64,000 bases of DNA from JADJPO01 sp963724535 (GTDB lineage Bacteria; Actinomycetota; Actinomycetes; Actinomycetales; Kineosporiaceae): contig CAVRVD010000004.1 in the NCBI GenBank assembly GCA_963724535.1, forward strand, positions 6,670 to 70,669. The letters run 5' to 3'. The notes below the pieces were generated by a model, which did not search any database, had not been told where the DNA came from, and was given only the letters and a program-made list of their open reading frames with translations. The translations under genes were made by a program, and so were the position numbers. Below, piece after piece: positions 7,837 to 15,864 of this stretch (the stretch's first letter is position 1; each line of letters opens with the position of its first letter).

Positions 7837-10611
7837 ATGGGGACGGCGATGGCGAACGACCTGCTCGCCGAGCTGCGTCGGGCCGGGATGGAGGCCGACG
7901 CCTCCACCGGTCGGCGCGCCCAGTACTCCTCGGACGCCTCGCTGTACCGGGTCGTGCCGCAGGCCGTCGCCTTCCCCCGGCACGGCGACCAGCTCGCCGC
8001 CGCGCTCGAGGTCTGCCGCGGCCTCGACGTCCCGCTGACCCTGCGCGGGGCCGGCACCTCCATCGCCGGCAACGCAGTCGGTCCCGGACTCATCGTGGAC
8101 ACCAGCCGGTACCTGAACCGGGTGCTCGACCTCGACCCGGAGAGCCGGACGGCGCGGGTTCAGCCGGGCACCGTCCTGTCCACGCTGCAGGCCGCCGCCG
8201 CCCCGCACGGCCTACGGTTCGGTCCAGACCCGTCCACCCACAACCGGGCGACCCTCGGCGGGATGATCGGCAACAACGCCTGCGGCTCAAGGGCTCTCGG
8301 CTACGGTCGAACCGCCGAAAACGTGGTCCGCCTCGACGTGATCGCTGGCTCCGGACGGCGCCTGGTCGCCACCGCGTCCGGCGCCGGCGCCGTCCCCGGC
8401 CTGACCGAGCTGGTCGACGCGCACCTGGCCACCGTCCGCACCGAGTTCGGTCGGTTCACCCGCCAGGTCTCCGGGTACTCGATGGAACACCTGCTGCCCG
8501 AACGCGACCGGAACCTGGCGGCGTTCCTGGCCGGAACCGAGGGCACCCTCGCCGTGCTCACCGAGGCGACCGTGCGGTTGGTGCCGGCCCCGGTCCGGAC
8601 CGTCCTCGTCGTCCTCGGCTACCCGGACATGGCCGCCGCCGCCGATGCCGTGCCGGCGCTGCTGCCCCTCGACCCGGTGGCGATCGAGGGTCTGGACGCG
8701 CGCATCGTCGATGCCGTCCGGACCCACCGCGGAGCGGCAGCGGCGATCCCGGACCTGCCCACCGGCACCGGGTGGCTGCTGGTCGAGCTCGGTGGTGATG
8801 ACGGGCCTGAGCTCGCCGACCGGGCCGGGCGCGTGGTGGCCGCAGCCGCGGCGCTGGACGCCAGGGTGGTGGTCGACGCCCCGCAGGCCGCGGCGCTGTG
8901 GCGGATCCGCGAGGACGGCGCCGGGCTGTCCGCGCGCAGCCCGCGGGGCCGGCCCGCGCACGCCGGGTGGGAGGACGCCGCGGTCCCGCCGGAGCGGCTC
9001 GGCGCCTACCTGCGCGCCTTCGAGGCCCTGCTCACCGGGCACGACCTGACCGGGGTGCCGTACGGGCACTTCGGCGACGGCTGCGTGCACATCCGGATCG
9101 ACCTGCCGCTGGCGGCCGACGGGGGCCGGAGCAGGCTGCGGTCCTTCCTGCAGGAGGCGGCTGCGCTGGTCGCCGAGCACGGCGGGTCGATCTCCGGGGA
9201 GCACGGGGACGGTCGGGCCCGAAGCGAGCTGCTGCCGGTGATGTACTCGCCGGGCGCCCTGGAGCTGTTCGCCGCGGTCAAGGACCTCTTCGACCCCGGC
9301 GGCGTGCTCAACCCCGGCGTCGTGGTCCGGCCCGAGCCCGTCGACGGCTCGCTGCGGCTGGCCCAGCGGCACTCGGCGGCCGCGATCGCGGCCGCGGTGC
9401 ACCGGTGCACCGGGGTGGGCAAGTGCCGTGCCGACACCACTGCTGCGGGCGGGGTGATGTGCCCGTCCTACCTGGCCACCCGGGACGAGCGGGACTCCAC
9501 CCGTGGCCGGGCCCGGGTGCTGCAGGAGATGGTCAACGGATCCCTGGTCAGCGGCGGCTGGCGAGCCCCGGAGGTGCACGAGGCCCTCGACCTGTGCCTG
9601 TCCTGCAAGGGCTGCGCCTCGGACTGCCCGACCGGTGTCGACATGGCCGCCTACAAGTCGCAGGTCCTGCACCAGGCCTACCGGGGCCGGTTGCGCCCCC
9701 GCGACCACTACGCTCTCGGCTGGCTGCCGCTGTGGGCGGCCCTGGCCACCTCGAGCCCGCGGCTGGCCGACGCGGTGAACCGGCTGCTCGCCGTCCCGAC
9801 CGTCGCGGGGCTGGCCAAGCGGGCCGGCGGGATCGACCGGCGGCGTCCGCTGCCCCTGTTCGCCGGCGAGACGTTCCGGGGCTGGTTCGGCCGCCACCAG
9901 CCGGCCCGACACGGCGGCGGGCGCAGCGTGCTGCTGTGGGTGGACACCTTCACCGACCGCTTCACACCGCAGGTCGGCATCGCCGCGGTGCGGTTGCTCG
10001 AGGCGACCGGGTTCGCCGTCCAGATCACCGAAGAGCCCCAGTGCTGCGGGCTCACCTGGATCTCCACCGGGCAGCGCGACGTCGCCCGGCAGCTGCTGCG
10101 CCGCAGCGTGCGGGCGTTGGACGGCGCACTCGCCCAGGGGATCTCGGTGGTCGGCCTGGAACCGTCGTGTACCGCGGTGTTCCGGGACGAGGCGGCCGAG
10201 CTGATCGGCCGGACGGTGCCGGTGCGAACCCTGGCCGAGCTGCTCGACGACGTCGACCCCGTCCTGCTGCCTCGCCTGGACGGCCTCAGCGCCCTGGCCC
10301 AGCCGCACTGCCACCAGCACGCGGTGTTGGGCTGGCAGCGGGACGCCGACCTGCTGGCCCGGCTCGGTGCCGATGTGGAACGGCTGGGCGGCTGCTGCGG
10401 GCTGGCCGGCAACTTCGGTGTGGTGCAGGGTCATTACGACGTCTCGGTCGCGGTCGCCGGCACGGCGCTGTTGCCGGCGCTGGAGCGACGGGCCGAGCGG
10501 GGCGAGGGCGGCGTGGTGCTCGCCGACGGGTTCTCGTGCCGTACCCAGGTCGACCAGCTCGCCGGGCGGCGCGCCGTCCACCTCGCCGAGCTGCTCGCTG
10601 ACCACCTGTGA
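7837..10611 (+). CDS. Fused FAD-linked oxidase / Fe-S protein, D-2-hydroxyacid (D-lactate/glycolate type) dehydrogenase
   Basis: A 924-residue fusion of a GlcD-like flavoprotein and a GlcF-like iron-sulfur protein. The N-terminal half is a PCMH-type FAD domain (RGAGTSIAGNAV; NNACGSRALGYGRT) with an FAD-oxidase C-terminal domain carrying the histidine signature GEHGDGRAR. The second half has two ferredoxin-like cysteine clusters (GKCRAD...MCPSY; CLSCKGCASDCPTGVD) and two CCG motifs (CCGLTW, CCGLAGNFG). By family it oxidises D-lactate, glycolate or a related 2-hydroxyacid and passes electrons to the respiratory chain at the membrane. A second ATG at 7849 follows a GGGGA run and is an equally good start. 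It starts 28 bases after the FKBP gene and may be cotranscribed with it. Confidence 0.88.
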   Translation: MGTAMANDLLAELRRAGMEADASTGRRAQYSSDASLYRVVPQAVAFPRHGDQLAAALEVCRGLDVPLTLRGAGTSIAGNAVGPGLIVDTSRYLNRVLDLDPESRTARVQPGTVLSTLQAAAAPHGLRFGPDPSTHNRATLGGMIGNNACGSRALGYGRTAENVVRLDVIAGSGRRLVATASGAGAVPGLTELVDAHLATVRTEFGRFTRQVSGYSMEHLLPERDRNLAAFLAGTEGTLAVLTEATVRLVPAPVRTVLVVLGYPDMAAAADAVPALLPLDPVAIEGLDARIVDAVRTHRGAAAAIPDLPTGTGWLLVELGGDDGPELADRAGRVVAAAAALDARVVVDAPQAAALWRIREDGAGLSARSPRGRPAHAGWEDAAVPPERLGAYLRAFEALLTGHDLTGVPYGHFGDGCVHIRIDLPLAADGGRSRLRSFLQEAAALVAEHGGSISGEHGDGRARSELLPVMYSPGALELFAAVKDLFDPGGVLNPGVVVRPEPVDGSLRLAQRHSAAAIAAAVHRCTGVGKCRADTTAAGGVMCPSYLATRDERDSTRGRARVLQEMVNGSLVSGGWRAPEVHEALDLCLSCKGCASDCPTGVDMAAYKSQVLHQAYRGRLRPRDHYALGWLPLWAALATSSPRLADAVNRLLAVPTVAGLAKRAGGIDRRRPLPLFAGETFRGWFGRHQPARHGGGRSVLLWVDTFTDRFTPQVGIAAVRLLEATGFAVQITEEPQCCGLTWISTGQRDVARQLLRRSVRALDGALAQGISVVGLEPSCTAVFRDEAAELIGRTVPVRTLAELLDDVDPVLLPRLDGLSALAQPHCHQHAVLGWQRDADLLARLGADVERLGGCCGLAGNFGVVQGHYDVSVAVAGTALLPALERRAERGEGGVVLADGFSCRTQVDQLAGRRAVHLAELLADHL

Positions 10612-10637
10612 CAGGTTGTCACCACCCCCCTCTGGGC

Positions 10638-13199
10638 TCAGAGTGAGTGCCGCAGCGCCTGCGCGACCTCATTCACGTGCGGTTCGCGCAGCATCGACAG
10701 GTGGTCCCCGGCCACCTCGACCAGCTCCCAGTCGCCGGACAGGTGCTCGGCCCACGCCGCCCGGTCGGCCTTCTCCGGTGAGTCGGCGACCAGGACGACG
10801 GCGCGCCCCGGGTAGGGCCGGCTGCGGTAGTGCCGGCCGATGAACGAGGTCAGGTCGTAGAAGCGCCAGTAGTTCCCAGTGCCCGGCGTGGTCGCCCAGC
10901 CGGTCGCGGCCAGGCCGATGCCCGCCCTGACCCGCCGCGCCAGTGGTCGGGGTTCTGGGGCGGGGTGCCGGGGCGGGTCCGGCGGGAAGGAGTCCAGGAT
11001 CGCCAGCAGCGCGACGTCCTGCCCTGCGGCCCGCAGCCGGCGGGCCATCTCGAAGGCGACCAGACCGCCGTAGGAGTGTCCCGCGATCACGTAGGGCCCC
11101 TGTGGCTGAACGGTTCTGATCACTTTGATGTTGCGCCGAGCCGCTCGGCCCACCGTCCAGTCCGGCAGCCCGCGGCGCTCCATGCCGTGCATCTGCAGCG
11201 CGTACGACCCCCGGTCGCCGAGGGCCCGGGCGAGGGCAACGAAGGCCACCCCGAGACCGCCCCCGCCGGCCACGAAGAACACAGGGGGCTCGCCGGAGGT
11301 GCTCTGGGACAGCGGCTTCAGCGGGACCAGGACGGCGCCGAGCGGGTCGGGCGCGCGCCGGAGGCGAGCCGAGAACTCGCGGACGGTGGGCGCCTCCACC
11401 AGCACCGTCGCCGTCACCTGGTCGGCGGGGACGCCGAGATCGGCCGCGGTGGAGGCCAGCACCGCCTCGGCGGCCAGGGAGTCCCCGCCGAGCTCGAAGA
11501 AGTCCTGGTCCGGGCCGACCGACTCCAGCTCCAGTGCGCGGGCCCAGACGTCGGCGACGGCCTGCTCCCAGTCGCTCATCGGTGCGTAGGTCTCGGGACC
11601 GCCGATCATCGGCGGTTCTGGCAACGCAGCTCGGTCCAGCTTGCCCCGGTCGGTGCGTGGCAGCGCGGACAGGAACTGCACCACCTCCGGCACCATGTGG
11701 GCAGGAAGTGAGTCCCGCAACGCCTTGCGGACCGCGGCCGCGCTGGGCTGCTCGGCCCGGGACACCACGTAGGAGACCAGCCGCTTGCTCTGCGAACCCG
11801 GCCGCGGCGCGGCCACGGTGACCGCCTCGACGACGTCGGACAGGGCGAACAGCTCGGCGTCCACCTCGCCGGGCTCGACGAGGTATCCGCGGACCTTGAC
11901 GCTGTGGTCACGCCGGCCGAGCAGGCGGACCACCGGGCCGCCCGGGGAGTCCTCGAGCACCGCGACGTCGCTGGTGATGAACGTCCGGGTGCCGTCGGCG
12001 TTGTCCCGGAAGGACTCCGCGGTGTTCTCCGCATCGTTCCAGTACCCGCTCGCTGGTGAGCTGGAGGTCACCGTCAGCACCCCCGGCTCGCCGTCGGGCA
12101 GCGGCGCACCGTGCTCGTCGGTGACCCGCAGCACGGTGTCGCCGACCGGGCGGCCCACCGGCAGCGGGCCGACCAGCGCCGGGTGGTCGGTCGGCACCGG
12201 GTACTCGGCGATCAACCCGGTCTCGGAGGAGCCGTACCGGTTGCGCACCACGCAGGTCGCCGGCAGCAGCGCACGGGCCCCCTCGACGTCCCGGCCGTGT
12301 GCCGCCTCGCCGGCGATGGTCAGCGAGCGCAACCCGGCCAGCAGCGCCGGGTCCGGATCGGTACCGACGAAGGCGCGCAGAATGGCCGGGCTGGAGTGCA
12401 TCACGGTGGCGCCGACCCGGTGCAGCCAGTCCGGCAGCCCCGCGATGCCGGAGCCGCGCACGTCGTACAGCTCCATCCGGGCCCCGACCAGCAGCCCGGC
12501 GCAGGTGACCATCAGCCCCGCGTGGAAGGCCAGCGGCAGGGTGTGGGCGACCACGTCGTCGGCGCCGTAGCAGCCGGTGTCCACCGAGTTCGTCCAGGCG
12601 TCCCGGACCAGCATCCGGTGGCTGTTCACGACTATCTTCGGCCGTCCGGTCGACCCCGAGGTGAACGCCAGCGCGGCCGGGGCGTCGGGGTCGATCACGG
12701 CGTCCCACAGCTGCTCGACCGGCCCCAGCTCGTCCGGCTCGGTGACCAGCACGCTCTGGGCGACCTGGGAGGCGACCTCGGCGGTGTCGGGGTGGGCGAG
12801 CAGGACGGCGGCGTCGCTGCGCTCGCAGAACATCCGGAGCCGGGCGGCTGGGGTGCGCCCGTCGAGGACCACGACCGGGTGCCCGCTGGCCAGCACCCCG
12901 AGCAGCGCCGGGACCGCGCCGGCCCGGTGCGGGTACAGCAGCGCCACCGGGGCGTGGGGCCCGAGCCGGGCCGAGGCGGCGGCGTCCAGCACCCGGGAGC
13001 AGACGGCGGCGGCCGCGGCAGCCACCTCCTGGTAGCTCAGCGCGACGTCGCTGTCGGCCACCGCGATCGCGTCCGGCTGGGCCTGCACCACGGTGCGGAT
13101 CCGCACCAGCGTGCCGTCGGCGGCGTCGTCAAGGCTCAGCGCCGGTACCGGCCGCGGCAGCAGCTGTGCGGCCGGCTCGGCGGCTGCGTCTGTGGTCAT
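10638..13199 (-). CDS. Single-module nonribosomal peptide synthetase-like enzyme (A-T-TE)
   Basis: An 853-residue protein from the ATG at 13199; the open frame runs further upstream but loses similarity. An adenylation domain spans about residues 30-520 (LAFTSGSTGRPK, RYGSSETG, DHSVKVRGYLVEPGEVD, DRGKLDR). A carrier domain follows with the phosphopantetheine serine at S574 (ELGGDSLA). A thioesterase domain from about 635 has its nucleophile at S709 (GHSYGG) and a late histidine (GDHLSML). There is no condensation domain. Enzymes of this architecture activate one acid and release it by hydrolysis, dimerisation or transfer; the substrate cannot be read here. It converges on the dehydrogenase gene and may share transcription with the hydrolase and oxidoreductase genes upstream. 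No dedicated tailoring or export gene is adjacent. Confidence 0.88.
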   Translation of the reverse strand: MTTDAAAEPAAQLLPRPVPALSLDDAADGTLVRIRTVVQAQPDAIAVADSDVALSYQEVAAAAAAVCSRVLDAAASARLGPHAPVALLYPHRAGAVPALLGVLASGHPVVVLDGRTPAARLRMFCERSDAAVLLAHPDTAEVASQVAQSVLVTEPDELGPVEQLWDAVIDPDAPAALAFTSGSTGRPKIVVNSHRMLVRDAWTNSVDTGCYGADDVVAHTLPLAFHAGLMVTCAGLLVGARMELYDVRGSGIAGLPDWLHRVGATVMHSSPAILRAFVGTDPDPALLAGLRSLTIAGEAAHGRDVEGARALLPATCVVRNRYGSSETGLIAEYPVPTDHPALVGPLPVGRPVGDTVLRVTDEHGAPLPDGEPGVLTVTSSSPASGYWNDAENTAESFRDNADGTRTFITSDVAVLEDSPGGPVVRLLGRRDHSVKVRGYLVEPGEVDAELFALSDVVEAVTVAAPRPGSQSKRLVSYVVSRAEQPSAAAVRKALRDSLPAHMVPEVVQFLSALPRTDRGKLDRAALPEPPMIGGPETYAPMSDWEQAVADVWARALELESVGPDQDFFELGGDSLAAEAVLASTAADLGVPADQVTATVLVEAPTVREFSARLRRAPDPLGAVLVPLKPLSQSTSGEPPVFFVAGGGGLGVAFVALARALGDRGSYALQMHGMERRGLPDWTVGRAARRNIKVIRTVQPQGPYVIAGHSYGGLVAFEMARRLRAAGQDVALLAILDSFPPDPPRHPAPEPRPLARRVRAGIGLAATGWATTPGTGNYWRFYDLTSFIGRHYRSRPYPGRAVVLVADSPEKADRAAWAEHLSGDWELVEVAGDHLSMLREPHVNEVAQALRHSL

Positions 13200-13293
13200 C
13201 GGGTCAATCCCCCGAGCATCGCGTCCCGACGTCCTCGACCGGTGGGCACGCGAGCCCAGGTGTCGGGACGTTTGCCTGCAGAACGGGGCGACG

Positions 13294-14067
13294 TTATCGC
13301 AGGTCCGGTGTGGTGGTGGGGGCCGGCTCGGCCAGATGGGTGGTGAAGAAGGTCTCGATCCGCTCCCAGGCGTGGGCCGCGGCCTCGGGGTGGGGGCCGT
13401 TGCCCGTGGCCCGCAGCAGTGGCCGCAGCAACCGGGGTCCGTTGGCGGCGGCGTTGAGGAAGGAGTGCCCGGCCTGGGGGTACTGCAGGACGTCATGGAC
13501 GACGCCGGCGCTGGTCAGTGCCGCCTCCAGCCGGCCGGCGACGCCCCGCGTCGCCACGTCCCGCCCGCCGTAGCTGGCCACGATCGGGCACGCCCGGGCC
13601 ACGGCGGCGTCGAGGTCCTTCGGCGCTGCGCCGTAGTTGACCGAGCTGACGTCGAAGCCGCGGGCGGCCGCCAGCAGGGCGAACCCTCCGCCCAGACAGA
13701 AGCCGATCACCCCGACCCGGCCGGTGCACCGCGGATCGGCGATGAGCCACTGCCGGCCCGCCTCGAGGTCGGCGAACGGGCGGCCCGCACCGTCGAACAG
13801 CGACCGGAAGGTCGACACCAGGCAGCGGCGGGCCCCGCCGTCGCTGTACAGGTCCGGGACGACGCTCAGGTAGCCCAGGTCGGCCAGGTGGTCGGCGTGC
13901 CGGCGCATCTCGCCGTCCAGCCCGAAGGCCTCGAAGGCGACCACCACACCCGGCCACGGCGGCGGACCGTGGCGCTGCTCGTCCGGGACGGCGAGGTAGC
14001 CAGTGAGCGTGCGCGAGCGGCCGGGCACGTCCACCGACGTGAGGTCGACCGTTCCAGTGCTGATCAT
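13294..14067 (-). CDS. Dienelactone hydrolase family protein
   Basis: A 257-residue alpha/beta hydrolase of the dienelactone hydrolase type. The cysteine nucleophile is C124 in GFCLGG, with the acid in YGGRD and the histidine in QAGHSFLN. The early glutamate of this family is also present (AFEAFGL). It ends about 95 bases before the start of the A-T-TE gene on the same strand. Its start falls inside the open frame of the upstream oxidoreductase, in an ATGA arrangement. Family members cleave lactones or esters; the real substrate is unknown. A thioesterase-ending synthetase downstream makes action on an ester or lactone product conceivable, but this is only inference. Confidence 0.85.
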   Translation of the reverse strand: MISTGTVDLTSVDVPGRSRTLTGYLAVPDEQRHGPPPWPGVVVAFEAFGLDGEMRRHADHLADLGYLSVVPDLYSDGGARRCLVSTFRSLFDGAGRPFADLEAGRQWLIADPRCTGRVGVIGFCLGGGFALLAAARGFDVSSVNYGAAPKDLDAAVARACPIVASYGGRDVATRGVAGRLEAALTSAGVVHDVLQYPQAGHSFLNAAANGPRLLRPLLRATGNGPHPEAAAHAWERIETFFTTHLAEPAPTTTPDLR

Positions 14068-15178
14068 CGGTCGACCTCGGCGGCTCGGCCGCGACGCCGA
14101 CGGCGGCGCCCGTGCGCAGGCTCTCGTCGACCGCCAGGGCGAAGGCCAGGGAGGCCACGCCGTCCTGACCGCTGACCAGCACCTGCCCGGTGCCGTGCAC
14201 GGCCGCGGTGAATGCGGCCACCGTGGTCTCGTAGAGGTCGCGCCGGTCCGGCACCTCGATGGCCTCGCTGCGGTGCCCCCGCCACAGAGTCACCGAGCCC
14301 AGCGGGTCGCCGCCGTTGCAGTCGTCGCCGACCAGGGCGCCCTCGGTGCCGAGGATCTGCACCCCGGTCGGCAGGTGCGGGTTGTTGTAGGCGTCGTGGG
14401 TCTGCACCAACACCTCCGGTCCACCCTCGAGGCCCGGCCACAGCGACGTGGTCATCACCGCGTCGGGCGGCCGGTGCTCGGTGCCGGTGGCTCGGGTGGC
14501 TTCTGTGGCGTGAGCCTCGCCGGCGCGCCAGGCATCCTGGGTGAGGGCCAGCGCGGTGACCGTCCGGGCCCGCCGGCCCAGGATCGCCGCCACCGCCGCC
14601 GCGTCGTGCACGGTGACGTCCAGGACGACGCCGCCACCCTCCGGGTCCTTCACCCGCCAGCCCACCAGGTGCTGCGGCAGCTGGACGGCGTGGGCGAACC
14701 GGATGGCGCGCACCTCGCCGACCGCGCCGTCGGCGACGGCCCGGCGCAGCACCCGGTGCACCGGCGAGGCGGGCAGGTGGTGGTTGGTGGCCATCACCAC
14801 CCCCGCCGCCCGGCAGGCCCGGACCATGTCCTGGGCGTCGGACAGCCTCAGTGCCAGCGGCTTCTCGGCCAGGACGTGCTTTCCGGCGGCGGCCGCAGCC
14901 AGGACGTGGTCGTGGTGCAGCCGGTTGACCGAGGAGACGTAGACCGCGTCGACGCCGTCCGCGCGGACCGCGCCTGCCACGTCGGTGGTGGCCCGGTCGA
15001 TGCCGTGCGCCGCCGCGTAGGCGGTGGCGTGTGCCGGATCGCCGGACCGGACCACCACCGCCCGGCCGCCGCTGGCCCGGATCGCCGGCAGCACCCGGCT
15101 CGCGGCGATGTCGCTGGCGCCGAGCAGCGCCCAGCGCAGTTCTGTCGGCGACGTCGTTCGTGCGCTCGGTTCACTCAC
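13493..15178 (-). CDS. Gfo/Idh/MocA-family oxidoreductase with over-long C-terminal reading frame
   Basis: NAD(P)-dependent dehydrogenase of the glucose-fructose oxidoreductase family, which usually acts on sugars, inositols or their derivatives. The Rossmann start (LLGASDIAASRVLP), AGKHVLAEKPLAL with the catalytic lysine, and the GGGVVLDVTVHDA region are clear. The GTG at 15178 overlaps the end of the kinase gene by 8 bases. Recognisable homology ends near residue 370 (ESLRTGAAVGVAAEPPR), where the dienelactone hydrolase gene starts. The frame then continues without a stop for about 190 codons in a different frame of that gene. A TGA exists at the normal overlap point (14064-14066) one frame away, so a recent one-base loss near the 3' end, or a base-calling error, is likely. 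The functional gene probably ends near 14064. Confidence 0.8.
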   Translation of the reverse strand: MSEPSARTTSPTELRWALLGASDIAASRVLPAIRASGGRAVVVRSGDPAHATAYAAAHGIDRATTDVAGAVRADGVDAVYVSSVNRLHHDHVLAAAAAGKHVLAEKPLALRLSDAQDMVRACRAAGVVMATNHHLPASPVHRVLRRAVADGAVGEVRAIRFAHAVQLPQHLVGWRVKDPEGGGVVLDVTVHDAAAVAAILGRRARTVTALALTQDAWRAGEAHATEATRATGTEHRPPDAVMTTSLWPGLEGGPEVLVQTHDAYNNPHLPTGVQILGTEGALVGDDCNGGDPLGSVTLWRGHRSEAIEVPDRRDLYETTVAAFTAAVHGTGQVLVSGQDGVASLAFALAVDESLRTGAAVGVAAEPPRSTDDQHWNGRPHVGGRARPLAHAHWLPRRPGRAAPRSAAVAGCGGRLRGLRAGRRDAPARRPPGRPGLPERRPGPVQRRRGPPLPGVDLPVAVRRCGPPVRRPRGGPAVAHRRSAVHRPGRGDRLLSGRRVRPAGGRPRLRRQLGQLRRSAEGPRRRRGPGVPDRGQLRRAGRGDAGRRRPAGGGTDQRRRRP

Positions 15179-15710
15179 GACTGCTGCCCTCCGCCTCGTC
15201 GATGTTCTCCAGGGTCCGCGCAACTGCGGTCACGACCTCGTCGATGTCGCGGTCGCCGACCTCGACGGCGATGTCGGCGATCGAGTCGTAGGTTGCCATC
15301 CTTGCTGCGTGCACGTCGGCCAGATCGGGCCGGGCCAGGACAGGTCTGCCGGCGTCGTTGCCGACGCGATGCAGGGCCGCCTCCAGCGAGATCCGCAGAT
15401 GGACGACGACCGCCCGCTCGGCGAGCCGGGCGCGGGTCCGCGGATCCATTGCCGCGCCGCCGCCGAGGGCGAGGACGGCAGCCTGCGAACCCGTCAGCAA
15501 ACGGTCGATCGTCGTCCGCTCCAGGTCGCGGAAGGCGGCCTCGCCGTCCTGGTCGAAGATCGCGCGGATCGACCGTCCGGAGCTTGCCTCCACGGCATCG
15601 TCGGCGTCGATGAATCGGGCGCCGAGCCGGTCGGCAAGGCGTCGTCCTGCAGTACTCTTGCCACTGCCCATGAACCCGATCAGGGCGATCACGCAGGGCC
15701 GTGGTGTCAT
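15171..15710 (-). CDS. Shikimate kinase-like small-molecule kinase
   Basis: A 179-residue P-loop kinase. Walker A is GFMGSGKST at residues 11-19, followed by the shikimate-kinase signatures FIDADD, GEAAFRDLE, a GGG loop (ALGGGAA) and a lid region with GNDAGRPVLARP. The ATG at 15710 gives the normal family length; the frame is open further upstream. It is the first gene of a minus-strand run with the Gfo/Idh oxidoreductase (8-base overlap) and the dienelactone hydrolase. No other aromatic-pathway gene (aroB, aroC, aroQ) is nearby, so it may be a second copy or act on another polyol or sugar acid. It diverges from the sugar importer across a region with a LacI-type operator. Confidence 0.8.
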   Translation of the reverse strand: MTPRPCVIALIGFMGSGKSTAGRRLADRLGARFIDADDAVEASSGRSIRAIFDQDGEAAFRDLERTTIDRLLTGSQAAVLALGGGAAMDPRTRARLAERAVVVHLRISLEAALHRVGNDAGRPVLARPDLADVHAARMATYDSIADIAVEVGDRDIDEVVTAVARTLENIDEAEGSSRE

Positions 15711-15781
15711 CCGAGCAGTGTGCCGGGTCGTGACCCAATCGTGACGCTGATCCGGGCGGATGCTGGTTGCCGACCGTGATA

Positions 15782-15793
15782 GGAAACGTTTAC
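15782..15793. promoter_or_regulatory. LacI-type operator in divergent promoter region
   Basis: GGAAAC|GTTTAC is a near-perfect palindrome around a central CG, the hallmark of LacI/GalR-family operators in actinobacterial sugar operons. It lies 72-83 bases before the binding-protein start and an equal distance before the divergent kinase gene, so it could control either or both. No LacI-family regulator is encoded in the window. Confidence 0.65.
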
Positions 15794-15864
15794 CTGTCTC
15801 AGTAACGTGCCCGCAGCATGTCCATGACGGGCGCACGTCAAACCAAGAAAGAGGAAGGCGCAGC

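Noticed and set aside
8287..10605. A 772-codon minus-strand frame opposite the FAD/Fe-S dehydrogenase
   Set aside because: Antisense shadow; the plus strand has clear flavin and iron-sulfur motifs.
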